Origin: Tissierellaceae bacterium
GTDB lineage: Bacteria; Bacillota; Clostridia; Tissierellales; Tissierellaceae
DNA length: 7,240 nt
Direction of reading: 5' to 3'
NCBI GenBank assembly: GCA_029264075.1
Contig: JARICQ010000070.1
Span: 1-7,240 of the forward strand
Below are positions 6,577-7,240 of this stretch, in pieces (position 1 is the first letter of the stretch; each line of letters opens with the position of its first letter). Position numbers and translations under genes: made by a program. The notes below the pieces were generated by a model. It was not told the origin of the DNA and did not search any database. It was given only the letters and a program-made list of their open reading frames with translations.

Positions 6577-6593
6577 AAAGGAGGCAGAAAAAG
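6577..6593 (+). promoter_or_regulatory. Ribosome binding site that fixes the GTG start of the aldehyde dehydrogenase
   Basis: AAAGGAGG (6577-6584) lies 9 bases before the GTG at 6594. An in-frame TAA at 6576-6578 rules out any earlier start. The ATG at 6560 is in another frame that stops after 15 codons. Confidence 0.85.
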
Positions 6594-7240
6594 GTGAGTG
6601 GGACTAAAGAAATATTAGACCAGCAAAAGAGATTTTTTCAAACAGGGAAAACAAAGGAAGTTGATTTCAGGCTAAAAAAACTTAAGTTACTATATAAGAC
6701 AATTCAAGACTATGAATCTGATATAATAAAAGCTCTGAATGAAGATCTAAATAAGGCAGAATTTGAAGCCTATGCAACTGAAATAGGGATGGTTCTAGAA
6801 GAAATAAGTTTTATGATAAAAAACATGAGAAAAATTTTGAGGCCTAAAAGAGTCAGAACTCCATTGGCCCAATTTCCGTCTAAAAGTAAGGTTTACAAGG
6901 AGCCTTATGGAAATATATTAATTATAGCCCCTTGGAATTATCCTTTTCTTCTATCATTGTCTCCTCTGGTTGGAGCCATGGCAGCAGGCAATTGTGCTAT
7001 AGTTAAACCTTCAAATCATGCACCAAAGACATCAAGGCTTATAAAAGAAATGCTAGAGGCTATTTTTGATCCAGGTTATATATCCGTAGTTGAGGGAGGA
7101 AGAGAAGCCAATCAGTCACTTTTAGATAATAATTTTGATCTCATCTTTTTCACAGGAAGTAAACATGTAGGTAGAATTGTAATGGAAAAAGCTGCTAAGA
7201 ACTTAACTCCTGTAGTTTTAGAACTAGGGGGAAAGAGTCC
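6594..7240 (+). CDS. Aldehyde dehydrogenase, class-3-like, 3' part beyond window
   Basis: NAD(P)-dependent oxidation of an aldehyde to its carboxylate. The first 215 codons are visible, about half of a typical 450-460 residue family member. Seen: an N-terminal helical part (about 1-95), the IIAPWNYPF motif with oxyanion Asn115 (111-119), VKPSN (137-141) with the cofactor-binding Lys138, FFTGS (185-189), and VLELGGKSP near the window edge with general-base Glu210. The catalytic Cys lies beyond the edge. The short N-terminus and APWNYPF spacing resemble the ALDH3/YwdH-type group rather than the longer betaine-aldehyde type. The start is GTG, set by a strong ribosome site. It begins 46 bases after the CstB-like gene with no clear terminator between, so the two are probably co-transcribed. 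The substrate is unknown; a link to aromatic aldehydes from the neighbouring pathway is only a guess. Confidence 0.93.
   Translation, partial: MSGTKEILDQQKRFFQTGKTKEVDFRLKKLKLLYKTIQDYESDIIKALNEDLNKAEFEAYATEIGMVLEEISFMIKNMRKILRPKRVRTPLAQFPSKSKVYKEPYGNILIIAPWNYPFLLSLSPLVGAMAAGNCAIVKPSNHAPKTSRLIKEMLEAIFDPGYISVVEGGREANQSLLDNNFDLIFFTGSKHVGRIVMEKAAKNLTPVVLELGGKS

Noticed and set aside
6564..6578. TTATC-AGTGA-GATAA hairpin between the CstB-like gene and the aldehyde dehydrogenase as a terminator.
   Set aside because: The stem is only 5 bp, there is no T run after it, and its right arm overlaps the ribosome binding site of the next gene.

Overview
The window is AT-rich DNA with strong GGAGG-type ribosome binding sites, heavy use of AGA/ATA/TTA codons and tight gene packing. 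It carries an oxygen-sensitive indolepyruvate:ferredoxin oxidoreductase. Together these suggest an amino-acid-using anaerobic Firmicute (Clostridia/Tissierellia type). That placement is an inference from style and gene content; no rRNA or other marker gene is present.

Minus strand, 4923 down to the left edge: five genes in one apparent operon, in the order iorA, iorB, paaK, a double-ACT-domain protein, and a Leu/Phe/Val-type amino acid dehydrogenase cut by the window edge. iorA and iorB overlap by 4 bases and the other gaps are 15 to 42 bases. A good candidate sigma-A promoter (TTGAAG, 17-base spacer, TATTAT) lies at 4993-5021. A near-palindrome at 4953-4970 sits between that promoter and iorA and could be an operator. 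The enzymes form a closed chain: aryl acid <-> aryl-CoA (PaaK), aryl-CoA <-> aryl-2-oxoacid (IorAB, with ferredoxin and CO2), and 2-oxoacid <-> amino acid (dehydrogenase). The ACT protein is a plausible amino-acid sensor. The chain could degrade aromatic amino acids or run backwards to make them from scavenged phenylacetate or indoleacetate.

The dehydrogenase has two notable residues. The acidic residue expected at the end of the second Rossmann strand is replaced by Gly-Arg, a pattern typical of NADP(H) binding. A pocket position has the Gly seen in phenylalanine dehydrogenase rather than the Ala of leucine dehydrogenase. Both favour an aromatic, possibly biosynthetic, role.

Positions 4924-5188 are a 265-base divergent intergenic region with regulatory signals only.

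Plus strand, 5189 to the right edge: a CstB-like three-domain protein (metallo-beta-lactamase fold, degenerate rhodanese, active rhodanese) probably acts on persulfides. It is followed 46 bases later by the first 215 codons of a class-3-type aldehyde dehydrogenase starting at GTG. These two are probably co-transcribed. No RNA genes, mobile elements, CRISPR arrays or convincing terminators were seen.
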